Assembly: GCA_003612525.1 (NCBI GenBank)
Contig: RAZD01000003.1
Coordinates: 124,001-188,000 of the forward strand
Length of the DNA stretch: 64,000 nucleotides
Origin: a bacterium C-53
GTDB lineage: Bacteria; Bacillota; Clostridia; Lachnospirales; Lachnospiraceae
Direction of reading: 5' to 3'
Of this stretch, positions 1 through 9,628 are shown one piece after another; the stretch's first letter is position 1, and every line of letters starts with the position of its first letter. The position numbers were made by a program, and so were the translations under genes. The notes beneath the pieces were generated by a model that saw only the letters and a list, made by a program, of their open reading frames with translations, was not told the DNA's origin and did not search any database.

Positions 1-964
1 GTCCGTAAATCAGTTTTTTAATCTGCCGCTCGGTCATACCAAGCGTTTTCAATTTTCCATAAAACTGAACGTCAGTTGTAACACTGATCTGGAAAACATT
101 ATAAATAATCAAATATCCCGCGATAAATACCAGTATCATCCCTAAGTACATCGGCAGTGTCTGCTGGAGAGCCGTCGCTCCCATTTCCGGAGAATACGCC
201 AGATTTATGCCGTACTTCAGATCAGAGAGTCCGGTATCCGCCAAAATCTGCCCCATCATACTTTCAATGTTCCTGTCACTGTATAAGGATACCTGTGCCA
301 TATACTGCCCGAGAATGATTCCTTCCTGATTGTAATATCCGCCCGTCATCTCTTCTGCATAAGTCCGCGCAACCCAGGACATACTGGCATAGCTTGACTC
401 ATTGCCCTCAAAGATGCCGCATAGAACAAAATCCGACCGGATGCAGTCCGCTTCAGAATCAGTCAAATCTTTCCGCCATTCAAGCGTGACACTCTCCCCA
501 AGCTCCGCCGGAATTCCAAGCCGCTTCAGCGTAATCCGGTCAAGAGCCACTTCATTTGACGCTTCCGGCATCCGGCCAGTCGTTGGCGCGGCAAATGAAT
601 GCCGCGCATAAGCATCACTGCCCCAGCGGATTTCCACCTGACGCCCTGCCAGTTCTTTATTCTCCGCCAGTCCCAAAACAATACTCGTTCCAACCTCTTT
701 TACATCCGGATGGGCCGCCAGCTTCTTAACCGCTTCCGGATCTATGCTCTTAAAAGACACCTGAGCGTCATAACCAGTCTGACGAAATGTCATTTCCACA
801 AGATTCTCACTCATGCTCTGCGCCAGCGTAAACAAAGTGGTAAACAGAATTGTGGTCATTGAAACTGCAAGCGCCGCAACCAGATTTCTGCCCCGGTTTT
901 TATGGAAGGTGCGCCGGTTCAATACCAGAATCGGATGAAACGTTTTCTTATCCTTTTTATTCAT
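1..964 (-). CDS. ABC transporter permease, FtsX family (partial, runs off left edge)
   Basis: About 321 codons of an FtsX/MacB-type permease are visible. The protein starts at an ATG that overlaps the stop codon of the upstream ATPase gene (ATGA), so translation is probably coupled. An N-terminal membrane helix (about residues 24-46) is followed by a large extracytoplasmic domain, and a second helix appears about 270-290, followed by the cytoplasmic coupling stretch with Q-F-Y-G-K-L-K-T-L-G-M, typical of FtsX permeases. The remaining helices lie outside the window. Together with the ATPase at 961-1650 it should form one ABC system. Its layout resembles the larger permease at 1737-4277, so the locus holds two related pairs. 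Substrate is unknown; export of, or resistance to, a peptide or lipid is an inference from the neighbouring two-component system. Confidence 0.85.
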   Translation of the reverse strand, partial: MNKKDKKTFHPILVLNRRTFHKNRGRNLVAALAVSMTTILFTTLFTLAQSMSENLVEMTFRQTGYDAQVSFKSIDPEAVKKLAAHPDVKEVGTSIVLGLAENKELAGRQVEIRWGSDAYARHSFAAPTTGRMPEASNEVALDRITLKRLGIPAELGESVTLEWRKDLTDSEADCIRSDFVLCGIFEGNESSYASMSWVARTYAEEMTGGYYNQEGIILGQYMAQVSLYSDRNIESMMGQILADTGLSDLKYGINLAYSPEMGATALQQTLPMYLGMILVFIAGYLIIYNVFQISVTTDVQFYGKLKTLGMTERQIKKLIYG

Positions 965-1650
965 GCCAGCTGCCTCCCCTGCTCCGTCACAATCCGTCCA
1001 TCCTCAATGCGGATAATCCGGTCAGCCATCTGAGCGATTTCAGGATTGTGCGTAATCATGACAATGGTCTGGTTGAACTCCTTACCAGTCATTTTCAGGA
1101 GATGAATGACATCGTCACTTGTCTTACTGTCCAGATTTCCTGTCGGTTCATCCGCCAGAATAATCGACGGTTTGCCAGCAAGTGCACGGGCTATCGCCAC
1201 TCTCTGCTGCTGGCCTCCGGATAAATGATTCGGAAGACTGTCAAGCTTCTGGCTAAGCCCCAGCATGTTTACTACCTGCATAACAAAATCCATATCCGGC
1301 CTGCGTCCATCAAGTGAAATCGGAAAGATGATATTCTCCCATACGCTTAAAACCGGGACAAGATTGTAATTCTGAAAGATAAAGCCAATTTGTTTTCTTC
1401 GAAAAACAGCCGACTGTTCGCTGTTCAGTTTCGAAAGTTCCGTGCTGCCTATTCGAACACTCCCTTCACTGGGAATATCCAGTCCTCCAATCATATTTAA
1501 AAGAGTGGATTTGCCGGAACCGGATGTGCCGATTACTGCGGTAAATCTGCCACGCTCAATCTCCAGGTCAATGCCATCCAGCGCTTTTACGAGCGCTTCC
1601 CCTTTTCCATAATATTTTTTTAAACCCTTTACCTTTAAAATCGCTTCCAT
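961..1650 (-). CDS. ABC transporter ATP-binding protein, LolD/MacB type
   Basis: This 229-residue protein has the full nucleotide-binding set: Walker [10 protein letters not shown] near residue 42, Q-loop in F-I-F-Q-N-Y, signature L-S-G-G-Q-Q-Q-R near 144, Walker [10 protein letters not shown] and the H-loop histidine in M-I-T-H-N. A strong AAGGAGGGAG site precedes the ATG at 1650. Length and the Y-N-L-V-P motif fit the LolD/MacB/BceA group that energises FtsX-type permeases. It sits between two permease genes and overlaps the start of the downstream one at 964, which is presumably its partner. Confidence 0.93.
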   Translation of the reverse strand: MEAILKVKGLKKYYGKGEALVKALDGIDLEIERGRFTAVIGTSGSGKSTLLNMIGGLDIPSEGSVRIGSTELSKLNSEQSAVFRRKQIGFIFQNYNLVPVLSVWENIIFPISLDGRRPDMDFVMQVVNMLGLSQKLDSLPNHLSGGQQQRVAIARALAGKPSIILADEPTGNLDSKTSDDVIHLLKMTGKEFNQTIVMITHNPEIAQMADRIIRIEDGRIVTEQGRQLA

Positions 1651-1736
1651 GATAATCTCCCTCCTTGTGTTGTTCTTAGTCTACCAGACCAATGTCACAA
1701 TTCAGGTACAGCAAAGGTACAATTTTGTAACTTATC

Positions 1737-4277
1737 TTACTCCACTGGCCTCATTCTCTCGTTCAGGCTGCCTCTTACAATAAAGTGCAGACAGCTTATC
1801 GGTACCGCGACAGCCAGCATCGCAACGGCAATCACCAAAACACCGAGAGGCATCATGGAGAAAGTATAAACCATACTCCAGGATTCCATAGACCGGATTA
1901 CCTCAGGCATCACAAAACAATTAAATAAAATCACTGACGGCACAATGATGAGCGCCATCAGCATCGCATGAAAAACACCCTCCAACAGTACCAGGACATT
2001 CAGCTGAAAGCGGGTCATACCCAGACTTTCATATACTGCAAACTCACTTTTTCGACTCACCATCTTCACGACCAGCATATTGGCAAAATTCATCAATGCA
2101 ATGATCCATAATACAAGCCCGATCACCAGCTCCGGAAGCACCATATTCAACCGGGCTGTTTCAAAATTCATCTGATATTCGCTCCGCCTCGCAATGCCCA
2201 CGCCGCGGTTCAAACCCTGTTCATACTCATCCAAATAATTCTCAAAATCTGTCTGACGGCTGTTGTCAATATTTACTGCAAGCTGACGATAACCCTGTTT
2301 GGGAAACAACTGATCAAATACTTTCACAGGAAGGATATAGGCAATATGAAACGCCGCTTCCATGCTGTTGGACCCATTCAGATAGGAGTCATCATGCATT
2401 ATGGAACCCAGTACGGTAAAATTCCGTCCGCACAATGTAATGGATTCTCCTGCCGCCGGAGCAGATACACCTTCATGACACGCACCGCCCGCCAATACAT
2501 AATCCCCGGACGCAAAGGCTTCTTCGTCAAAGCTGCCGCTGGTAAAGGGAGAATATTCGAGTACATAGTCAAGATATGCTCCATCCAGGCCAATAACCAG
2601 ACCTGTATACTCTCCTCTCTGTTCCAGCCGGTCCAGTCCGTTGCACCAATCCGGGAAGCCTTTCTGCGTGTCGCGTAAAGTCCGCGTCTCATCGTAGGAC
2701 TGGTTATAGAAATCCACAATGCGCCTTCTAAGCTCCTCAGAAGCATTCAGTTGGAGTTCCCTGCTTTTCAACACGCTGACGGAAACAACTTCCGGACGGC
2801 TTTTCAGTTCATGCACGTCCTCCTCTCCAATGCCATGATTCTTCTCATTATATATTTGCACGGAAAGATAAGCGGAGCCATCGGAAATGTTGTAATCCCA
2901 CGGGGACATTACTGCCATGTACAATTCTTCTTTTATGCTGATATACCGAATCCATACGGAACTCAGCAGCAGCGCCGCCAGAAGCAGCGAAATTACAGAC
3001 AGAAACGTACGCCCCCGGCTGCGTCCCAGTGTGCGAAAAGCCATCCGCATCAACGTAATACGTCCGTCTGAGATTCGTTTCCGGCCAGATGTCCAGCCAG
3101 AAACGGAACGGATTGTCTGCGTCGGGGTCATTCCGGACATGCGAAATGCCGGAAGCAGGTAAGAAAGCAGAACCGTAATCAACGTGCAAACCACAGAAGC
3201 CGCAAAAGGTTTCCATGATAAAAAGTAAAAAATAGGATTCTCGTCCATACCGATAATCACCCGGCCTGTAATGAAGCAGTGCAGAAGAAATCCCAAAATC
3301 CAGCCTGGGACCATTGAAAGTAAAGTTACAAAAACCCCCTTTTCCACAAGCAGACAGAAAATCTGTCTGGGTGTCATCCCCAGAGATTTCACTCCGGCAA
3401 AGAACTGGTAATCACGTTCGGCCGCCACATGGACAATGCTGTATACCATCAGATAACCGCACAGAAATACCAACGCTGCTGGAGCATAAAAAGGCATGGC
3501 CTTCTCCCCCGCCATCTCCTTACGAACCATTTGGTATGCCAGATTGGTAGTGAACTCACATCCTGTTATCCCCTGCTCCAGAAGAACAGCCTCCGCCTGC
3601 ACTTCCAAGTCCTTTGGCTGATAGAGATTGACGCCAAGCGTCACATTGTGCGAGTTCTCATCTCTGTACCCCGGTGCCAGAGCTTCCGCCGTATCCGCTG
3701 CAATCCATGCACAGGCCTCCGTAAAATTCATAGGGCTGGTCCACCAGCCGCACAAGGTGAAATCAGACATATGTTCTCGGCCTTCCGAATCCATCCACCG
3801 CAGGCTTACCGCAGCGCCAAGCTCATGCAGTACACCTAAAGAATTCATCGTAAACTCATCCAATGCAATTTCTCCCGGTTGTTCGGGAAGCCTTCCGACA
3901 GCCGGAACCGAAAGCACCGTCTCCGCATAAGCCCGGTCTGTCACTGCCAGTTTGACGAAACGCTGACCGATCATGGAATCAGACAATTTACCGATCGCAC
4001 TGAGACGCACCGTGCTTTTCACATTCGCATTTTCCGCAATGACATCTGCCTGGTGGCTGGTAAGTCCGGTATAGAGAATATGGCTTGCTGAACCGTAAGC
4101 ATACTGGTAACTCAGCAAATAGGCATTTTCTACTGAACTTCCCAGCAGAAATACGAATGAGTATAAGGCAGTGATCAGCATTGCCGCAAATGCCAGAACC
4201 AAATTCTTCACCCAATGGAATTGAAAATCCCTCTTTACAAGCATCCGGCAGACCTTAAGGTTATTATTTGCCAGCAT
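1737..4277 (-). CDS. ABC transporter permease, FtsX family, 846 residues
   Basis: A large membrane protein with an N-terminal helix (about 22-46), an extracytoplasmic domain, a three-helix FtsX core around 270-390, a second extracytoplasmic region and a C-terminal FtsX core from about 705 to the end. This two-core layout is usual for long clostridial FtsX/DUF214 permeases. The ATG at 4277 has a good AGGGAGG site. It lies directly after the ATPase at 4281-4955 with a three-base gap, so the two are cotranscribed. BceB-type antimicrobial peptide detoxification permeases are shorter, about 650 residues, so this is not a standard BceB. Function is inferred from the family and the neighbouring regulators only. 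Confidence 0.9.
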   Translation of the reverse strand: MLANNNLKVCRMLVKRDFQFHWVKNLVLAFAAMLITALYSFVFLLGSSVENAYLLSYQYAYGSASHILYTGLTSHQADVIAENANVKSTVRLSAIGKLSDSMIGQRFVKLAVTDRAYAETVLSVPAVGRLPEQPGEIALDEFTMNSLGVLHELGAAVSLRWMDSEGREHMSDFTLCGWWTSPMNFTEACAWIAADTAEALAPGYRDENSHNVTLGVNLYQPKDLEVQAEAVLLEQGITGCEFTTNLAYQMVRKEMAGEKAMPFYAPAALVFLCGYLMVYSIVHVAAERDYQFFAGVKSLGMTPRQIFCLLVEKGVFVTLLSMVPGWILGFLLHCFITGRVIIGMDENPIFYFLSWKPFAASVVCTLITVLLSYLLPAFRMSGMTPTQTIRSVSGWTSGRKRISDGRITLMRMAFRTLGRSRGRTFLSVISLLLAALLLSSVWIRYISIKEELYMAVMSPWDYNISDGSAYLSVQIYNEKNHGIGEEDVHELKSRPEVVSVSVLKSRELQLNASEELRRRIVDFYNQSYDETRTLRDTQKGFPDWCNGLDRLEQRGEYTGLVIGLDGAYLDYVLEYSPFTSGSFDEEAFASGDYVLAGGACHEGVSAPAAGESITLCGRNFTVLGSIMHDDSYLNGSNSMEAAFHIAYILPVKVFDQLFPKQGYRQLAVNIDNSRQTDFENYLDEYEQGLNRGVGIARRSEYQMNFETARLNMVLPELVIGLVLWIIALMNFANMLVVKMVSRKSEFAVYESLGMTRFQLNVLVLLEGVFHAMLMALIIVPSVILFNCFVMPEVIRSMESWSMVYTFSMMPLGVLVIAVAMLAVAVPISCLHFIVRGSLNERMRPVE

Positions 4278-4280
4278 ACC

Positions 4281-4955
4281 TCATCCTCCCTGTGCACGAA
4301 TACTGCCGTCTTCGATGCGCACCACCCGGTCGGCCATCTGCGCAATTTCCAGATTATGTGTAATCATTACCAGCGTCTGATGATAGGTTTCCACAGAAAG
4401 TTTCATCAATCCTAAGACATTCTGTCCGCTCCTGGAATCCAGATTTCCGGTAGGCTCGTCCGCCAGAACGATCGCCGGCTTTGCAATCAGTGCCCTTGCA
4501 ATCGCCACCCGCTGCTGTCCGCCGCCGGAAAGTTCATGCGGATATGAGTGAAGACGCTCTTCCAGGTGGAGCACTTCGATCATTTCCTTCAAAAATTCCT
4601 GATCCACAGCTGAACCGGCAAGACTCAGAGGAAAGAGAATATTTTCTTTTACCGTAAGAGTAGGAACCAAATTAAAATTTTGATAGATAAAGCCAACTTT
4701 ATTTCGGCGAAAGACTGCCAGTTCCTTTTCCCTAAGGCCGGATACATTCACACCATCTACTATAACTTCCCCCTCATCCGGCGTATCCAATCCTCCCATC
4801 ATATGCAGCAACGTAGTTTTCCCGGAGCCGGAGGCTCCAATGATCGCAGTAAACTTCCCTTTTTCAATCGTAAGGTCAATGCCGTTCAGAGCCTTTACCG
4901 AATTCTCTCCCTTCCCAAAGGTTTTATGCAGATTATGTATTGTCAAAATATCCAT
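4281..4955 (-). CDS. ABC transporter ATP-binding protein with LSGGG signature variant
   Basis: A 224-residue ATPase closely related to the one at 961-1650. It has Walker A G-A-S-G-S-G-K-T-T, Q-loop F-I-Y-Q-N-F, Walker B I-V-L-A-D-E-P-T-G and H-loop M-I-T-H-N. The signature reads L-S-G-G-G-Q-Q-R where the sister ATPase has L-S-G-G-Q-Q-Q-R, so the fifth position is Gly instead of Gln. That position varies in some active ABC proteins, so loss of activity cannot be assumed. The start at 4955 overlaps the 3' end of the histidine kinase gene by 13 bases and has a GGGGAG site inside that gene. Confidence 0.93.
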   Translation of the reverse strand: MDILTIHNLHKTFGKGENSVKALNGIDLTIEKGKFTAIIGASGSGKTTLLHMMGGLDTPDEGEVIVDGVNVSGLREKELAVFRRNKVGFIYQNFNLVPTLTVKENILFPLSLAGSAVDQEFLKEMIEVLHLEERLHSYPHELSGGGQQRVAIARALIAKPAIVLADEPTGNLDSRSGQNVLGLMKLSVETYHQTLVMITHNLEIAQMADRVVRIEDGSIRAQGG

Positions 4956-6004
4956 TTTTTACTCCCCGTCTGTTCATTATATGAACTCAGCAAATAAACT
5001 GAGAACGTAGTTCCCTCCCCAACCCTTGATTTTACACTGATATACCCCTTCTGACGGTTAATAATCCCGTTCGCCAGATACAATCCCAGGCCTACGCCTT
5101 CCTCGGAAGCCGCCTCCTGCGCACGGTAAAACCGTTGGAACACATCATTATAATGTTCCTCTGAAATGCCGATTCCGGTATCCGTAATATCAATACGCGT
5201 ATAAAACTGCCAGGGCCGCACCGTGATCGCTACGCTGCCGCCTTCTTTCGTATATTTCACCGCATTATCCAGGAGATTGCCGAATGCCTCTGCCGTCCAC
5301 TTCGAATCATGCCAGACCGTAATTTCCGGGCGGCATTCCACGGTCAGACGGATGTTCTTTCGTTCCGCCTTGATCCATACGGCGCTCATCGCCTGCGCAA
5401 TCGTATCACCCACTCTCTGATCCGCCGGATGAAGTACAAAAGTGCCCGTCTCAAGCCGCGACATCTTAATCAAAGACTGCATCAGAAAATCCAGCTTATC
5501 CACCTGATTTTCCAAAGTGGCGAGAAACATTTCCCGCTCTTCCTTCGTGAGACTCGGCTTATGCAGAATCCCGGTGTAAAGTCTGATATTCGCAATCGGC
5601 GTTTTTACCTGATGTGAGATATCGCTGACCAGACTTTGCAGGGTTTCCTTATCCTGTTTACTCTGTAACCTTCCTTCACGCATCCTGTCGTAATACTGCA
5701 TCAGCTTGCTCTGCACTTTGGATGTCAGAGAATCTTCATAAGGATGAAAATTTTCCGGCGGGTGGTCTGCCATCGCCGCGTCAATCGTTTCACACACCTC
5801 ATCCGCAAACCGGGTGATCTGCCACCGCTGAAAGCAAACCCACAATGCCGAAATCAGCATGATACCGCCGCAAACCGCCAGGAGTCCATACCGAACAGAT
5901 GCGCGCGGCACATACTCGCATAACAGAAATATCAACGCTGCCACCAGACCCGCCGCTGTCAGAAACAGCAGAAAGGAAAGAAACCTCGTATATGCTTTCT
6001 TCAT
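4943..6004 (-). CDS. Sensor histidine kinase with short extracellular loop
   Basis: A 353-residue membrane kinase. Two helices (about 9-29 and 38-58) are separated by fewer than ten residues, so there is almost no extracellular sensor domain. This is the intramembrane-sensing layout of BceS-type kinases that detect the state of a partner ABC transporter. The H box has S-H-Q-V-K-T-P with the phospho-accepting His at 131. The N box contains N-L-L-D-N-A-V-K-Y and the ATP lid shows D-T-G-I-G-I and G-L-G-L-Y. The start overlaps the response regulator stop by four bases. Sensing through the neighbouring transporters is an inference. Confidence 0.93.
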   Translation of the reverse strand: MKKAYTRFLSFLLFLTAAGLVAALIFLLCEYVPRASVRYGLLAVCGGIMLISALWVCFQRWQITRFADEVCETIDAAMADHPPENFHPYEDSLTSKVQSKLMQYYDRMREGRLQSKQDKETLQSLVSDISHQVKTPIANIRLYTGILHKPSLTKEEREMFLATLENQVDKLDFLMQSLIKMSRLETGTFVLHPADQRVGDTIAQAMSAVWIKAERKNIRLTVECRPEITVWHDSKWTAEAFGNLLDNAVKYTKEGGSVAITVRPWQFYTRIDITDTGIGISEEHYNDVFQRFYRAQEAASEEGVGLGLYLANGIINRQKGYISVKSRVGEGTTFSVYLLSSYNEQTGSKKWIF

Positions 6005-6690
6005 TGCTGCGTTCCTTTCCAGATATATCCCATTCCGCGAACGGTCTGTATGTAAACATGGGAATCATCCTCAATTTTAGCCCGCAGGCGGTTCATAGTG
6101 ACTGTGAGCGTATGGTCATCTATAAAATTGCCTCCGCTGTCCCAGAGACGCTCCAGAAGAATCTGCCTGGTCAGAATATTTCCCGCATTTTCCGTTAATG
6201 ACCGTAACAGCTTATACTCGTTTGGCGTAATCGATAGCGTTTCACCTCCGCGCTGCGCGGTCAGAGCCGTAAAGTCCAGTGCAAGATAACCGTCGCTCCA
6301 CCGTTTTGCAGAAGCTTCCGTCTGACTGGCGCCAACACGACGCAGAGCCACCTCCACACGGCGAAGCAGAATCTTCATATTAAATGGTTTCGTCACATAA
6401 TCCTCCGCCCCCAGATCAAACCCTTCCAGCACATCCTGTTCCAGATCATTGGCCGTCAGAAAAATCACCGGCAGCTTTGGGTACAACGCTTTCACTTCCC
6501 GACACAGATCAAATCCATTCCCATCCGGAAGATTTACGTCCAGAATCACCAGATCAAAACGGTCACATTCCAGAAATTTCCGCGCTTTCTGACAATTATA
6601 CGCGGCAACCGTCAGATATCCGCTGCTGTCCAGTTCAAAGCACAGCCCCGCATTCAGAGCCAGGTCATCCTCTATGACCAATATTTTCAT
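6001..6690 (-). CDS. OmpR/PhoB-family response regulator
   Basis: The receiver domain begins M-K-I-L-V-I-E-D-D, with the phosphorylation site at Asp51 in L-D-V-N-L-P-D-G and the conserved Lys in T-K-P-F. A C-terminal winged helix carries the usual L-T-V-T-M-N-R-L-R-A-K-I recognition helix and a V-R-G-M-G-Y wing. The ATG at 6690 is preferred over an upstream ATG at 6729 because an AAGGA site lies nine bases before it and the receiver fold starts there. It is the first gene of a six-gene run (regulator, kinase, ATPase, permease, ATPase, permease), so it probably controls this operon. Confidence 0.94.
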   Translation of the reverse strand: MKILVIEDDLALNAGLCFELDSSGYLTVAAYNCQKARKFLECDRFDLVILDVNLPDGNGFDLCREVKALYPKLPVIFLTANDLEQDVLEGFDLGAEDYVTKPFNMKILLRRVEVALRRVGASQTEASAKRWSDGYLALDFTALTAQRGGETLSITPNEYKLLRSLTENAGNILTRQILLERLWDSGGNFIDDHTLTVTMNRLRAKIEDDSHVYIQTVRGMGYIWKGTQQ

Positions 6691-6732
6691 TGAAATCATT
6701 CCTTTCAAGCTTTCTTTCAAGAAACACATAAA

Positions 6733-6771
6733 GCGGGACTGTCATACAATTTTAAACTTCGTATGGCAGTC
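6733..6771 (-). other. Leader hairpin upstream of the response regulator
   Basis: Two arms around GGACTG-CATAC pair across a loop of about 13 bases with single mismatches. No strong T-run follows on either strand. It lies between the predicted promoter at 6807-6835 and the regulator gene, so it would be in the 5' leader of that operon; it may also protect or end the clpB transcript. Confidence 0.4.
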
Positions 6772-6806
6772 CTGTCACTTAAAAAACACTTCTGTATTTT
6801 CATTTT

Positions 6807-6835
6807 AATATAGCACAATAAATGATTTCCAACAA
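6807..6835 (-). promoter_or_regulatory. Promoter for the two-component/ABC operon
   Basis: On the minus strand TTGTTG (6830-6835), a 17-base spacer and TATATT (6807-6812), with an extended -10 TG. It lies in the 170-base gap between clpB and the regulator gene. Confidence 0.55.
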
Positions 6836-6861
6836 TACAATTTCACACAAAACAAAGAGTA

Positions 6862-9453
6862 CTATTCCGTCCGTTTAAGCTCTGCTGAAAGCTCATTGTC
6901 ACGCACGTCTATCACAATCGTATCGCCTTCTTCGACGTCACCGGAAAGTATCAGTTTCGCGGTAAGCGTTTCCACATGTTTCTGCATATAACGCTTAAGC
7001 GGTCTCGCACCATACACAGGGTCGTAACCTCTTTCCACAATAAAATCTTTTGCCGTATCAGTCAGCTCGATTGAAAGATCTCTGTCCGCAAGACGTCCAT
7101 TCAGTTCCTCCACAAGCAGGCGGATAATACCACTGATATTCCCCTTCGTCAGAGGTTTAAATAAAATAACTTCATCCAGACGGTTTAAAAATTCAGGCCT
7201 GAAATGATTCCTGAGATCACTCATAACCGCATTCTCAGCCTCATTTCTGATCTCGCCGTTTTCGCCAATGCCATCCAGCAGATAAGAAGAGCCAATATTG
7301 GAAGTCATAATCAGAATCGTATTCTTAAAATCCACGGTACGTCCCTGTGAATCCGTAATGCGCCCATCATCGAGCACCTGTAACAATACATTAAATACAT
7401 CCGGATGTGCTTTCTCGATCTCGTCAAAAAGAACAACCGAATACGGTTTTCTGCGTACCGCTTCGGTAAGCTGTCCTCCCTCCTCATATCCGACATATCC
7501 CGGAGGCGCCCCGATCAGACGGGATACGGAATACTTCTCCATATACTCACTCATATCGATGCGCACCATATTGGACTCATCATCAAACAGACTCTGCGCC
7601 AGCGCCTTTGCAAGCTCCGTCTTTCCGACACCGGTTGGACCCAGAAACAGAAAGGAACCGATCGGTTTTGACGGGTCTTTGATTCCGGCTTTTGACCGGA
7701 TAATTGCCTCAGAGACCTTCGTCACGCCTTCGTCCTGTCCGATGACACGTTTATGAAGCTCCTCATCAAGATGCAGGGTCTTGCTTCGTTCACTCTCATT
7801 CAGCTTTGTGACCGGAATCCCCGTCCATCGGGAAATAATCCTCGCAATCTCATCATCTGTAACCGACTCGTGCACAAGCGACAAATCTTGTTTCTTTATA
7901 TTCTCTTCCTCAACCGCAAGCTGTTTACGAAGCGCGGGCAGTTTACCGTAAGAAAGCTCCGCCGCCTGCTCCAGTTTTCCTTCCCGCTCAGCAATCTGAA
8001 TCTGGTTATTGATCTCTTCAATCTCCTCACGGATTTTGGAAAGTTTCTCAACGGATGTTTTCTCATTATCCCACTGTGCTTTCCTGCCTGCGAAATCCTC
8101 TTTCAGCTCCGCAAGCTCTTTCTGCAGACTGCTGAGACGTTCCTGACTCAGTTTGTCTTCCTCTTTCTTAAGAGCCGCCTCCTCTATTTCCATCTGCATA
8201 ATCCTGCGCTGTAATTCATCAAGCTCCGTCGGCATCGAATCCAGTTCCGTCTTGATCAGCGCACATGCCTCGTCTACAAGGTCAATCGCCTTATCCGGCA
8301 GAAAACGGTCGGAAATATACCGGTGTGACAACGTCGCTGCCGAGACAAGCGCGGAATCCGTAATTTTTACCCCGTGGAATACCTCATATCGTTCCTTAAG
8401 CCCTCTCAGGATGGAAATCGTATCCTCCACCGTCGGTTCATCGACAAGCACAGGCTGGAAACGCCGCTCCAGCGCCGGGTCTTTCTCAATATATTTGCGG
8501 TATTCATCAAGCGTCGTTGCGCCGATACAGTGAAGCTCACCGCGCGCAAGCATCGGCTTTAACATATTGCCTGCATCCATAGCCCCGTCCGTTTTTCCCG
8601 CGCCTACAATCGTGTGAAGCTCATCAATAAAAAGAAGAATCTGTCCATGGCTGTTCTTCACATCCTCAAGAACCGCTTTCAGACGTTCCTCAAACTCACC
8701 CCTGTACTTTGCGCCCGCAACAAGCGCCCCCATATCGAGTGAAAAAATCTTTTTATCCTTCAACCCCTCCGGTACGTCGCCGCGCACAATCCGCTGTGCA
8801 AGACCCTCGACAACCGCCGTTTTTCCAACACCGGGCTCACCAATCAGTACAGGATTATTTTTCGTCTTTCTCGAAAGAATACGAATGACATTTCTGATTT
8901 CGGCATCCCGTCCAATCACCGGATCAAGCTTCTGGTTTCTCGCCTTCTCCACAAGCTCTTGTCCATATTTTTCCAACGTATCATAGGTCGCCTCCGGATT
9001 ATCTGAGGTCACTCTCTGATTTCCTCTGACGGTTGACAATGCCTGCAGAAAGCGTTCACGCGTAATGCCAAATTCCTTAAAGATATCCTTCACTTCTTTA
9101 TTTGGATGCTTCAGCAGGGACAGGAAAAGATGTTCCACAGAGACATATTCATCCCCCATTGCCTTTGCTTCATCCTCCGCGGCAAGAAGAGCCTTATTGA
9201 GATTTGAACCAACATAAATCTGCCCGCCCTGCACCTTCACACGTTTCCTGAGTCCTTCTTCCACGCGGTTTGTAAAGTATTCCTTATTTATCTCCATCTT
9301 CTCAATCAGTTTAAGAATCAGGCTGTCCTCCCCGGTCAGCAAACTATAGAGCAGATGCTCCTGCTCAATCTCCTGATTCCCGTATTCATAGGCAAGTTTT
9401 TCACAGTCATTGACTGCCTGAATTGATTTTTGTGTAAATTTACTTATATTCAT
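6862..9453 (-). CDS. clpB: ATP-dependent disaggregase ClpB
   Basis: About 863 residues with the full ClpB layout: N-terminal Clp repeats (1-145), AAA1 with Walker A G-E-P-G-V-G-K-T near 200, the long coiled-coil middle domain (about 400-530) that separates ClpB from ClpA and ClpC, AAA2 with Walker A G-P-T-G-V-G-K-T near 600, and the C-terminal D2-small domain. It rescues aggregated proteins with DnaK. The ATG at 9453 is chosen because GGAGG sits six bases upstream; the ATG four codons earlier overlaps that site. A sigma-A-type promoter lies upstream. I see neither a CIRCE element nor a CtsR tandem repeat in the leader. Confidence 0.96.
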   Translation of the reverse strand: MNISKFTQKSIQAVNDCEKLAYEYGNQEIEQEHLLYSLLTGEDSLILKLIEKMEINKEYFTNRVEEGLRKRVKVQGGQIYVGSNLNKALLAAEDEAKAMGDEYVSVEHLFLSLLKHPNKEVKDIFKEFGITRERFLQALSTVRGNQRVTSDNPEATYDTLEKYGQELVEKARNQKLDPVIGRDAEIRNVIRILSRKTKNNPVLIGEPGVGKTAVVEGLAQRIVRGDVPEGLKDKKIFSLDMGALVAGAKYRGEFEERLKAVLEDVKNSHGQILLFIDELHTIVGAGKTDGAMDAGNMLKPMLARGELHCIGATTLDEYRKYIEKDPALERRFQPVLVDEPTVEDTISILRGLKERYEVFHGVKITDSALVSAATLSHRYISDRFLPDKAIDLVDEACALIKTELDSMPTELDELQRRIMQMEIEEAALKKEEDKLSQERLSSLQKELAELKEDFAGRKAQWDNEKTSVEKLSKIREEIEEINNQIQIAEREGKLEQAAELSYGKLPALRKQLAVEEENIKKQDLSLVHESVTDDEIARIISRWTGIPVTKLNESERSKTLHLDEELHKRVIGQDEGVTKVSEAIIRSKAGIKDPSKPIGSFLFLGPTGVGKTELAKALAQSLFDDESNMVRIDMSEYMEKYSVSRLIGAPPGYVGYEEGGQLTEAVRRKPYSVVLFDEIEKAHPDVFNVLLQVLDDGRITDSQGRTVDFKNTILIMTSNIGSSYLLDGIGENGEIRNEAENAVMSDLRNHFRPEFLNRLDEVILFKPLTKGNISGIIRLLVEELNGRLADRDLSIELTDTAKDFIVERGYDPVYGARPLKRYMQKHVETLTAKLILSGDVEEGDTIVIDVRDNELSAELKRTE

Positions 9454-9521
9454 AATGTCCTCCATTCCGCCGCCCGATTCCTCAGCGTCATTTTTAAAAC
9501 ATCTTTGTTTGTTCTATATCA

Positions 9522-9549
9522 AATATAACAGTTATTTTTTATTTGTCAA
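9522..9549 (-). promoter_or_regulatory. Promoter of clpB
   Basis: A consensus TTGACA (9544-9549), a 16-base spacer and TATATT (9522-9527) on the minus strand, ending about 70 bases before the clpB start codon. Confidence 0.65.
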
Positions 9550-9628
9550 CATCATTTTTAGGATTTCATAAATGATTTATACATTTTTTAGAACTGCTTT
9601 CTTGACTTCTATATTTTGCGGGGGCACA

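Noticed and set aside
9454-9571. CtsR or CIRCE heat-shock operator before clpB
   Set aside because: No tandem GGTCAAA repeats and no GAGTGCTAA inverted repeat could be found by eye.
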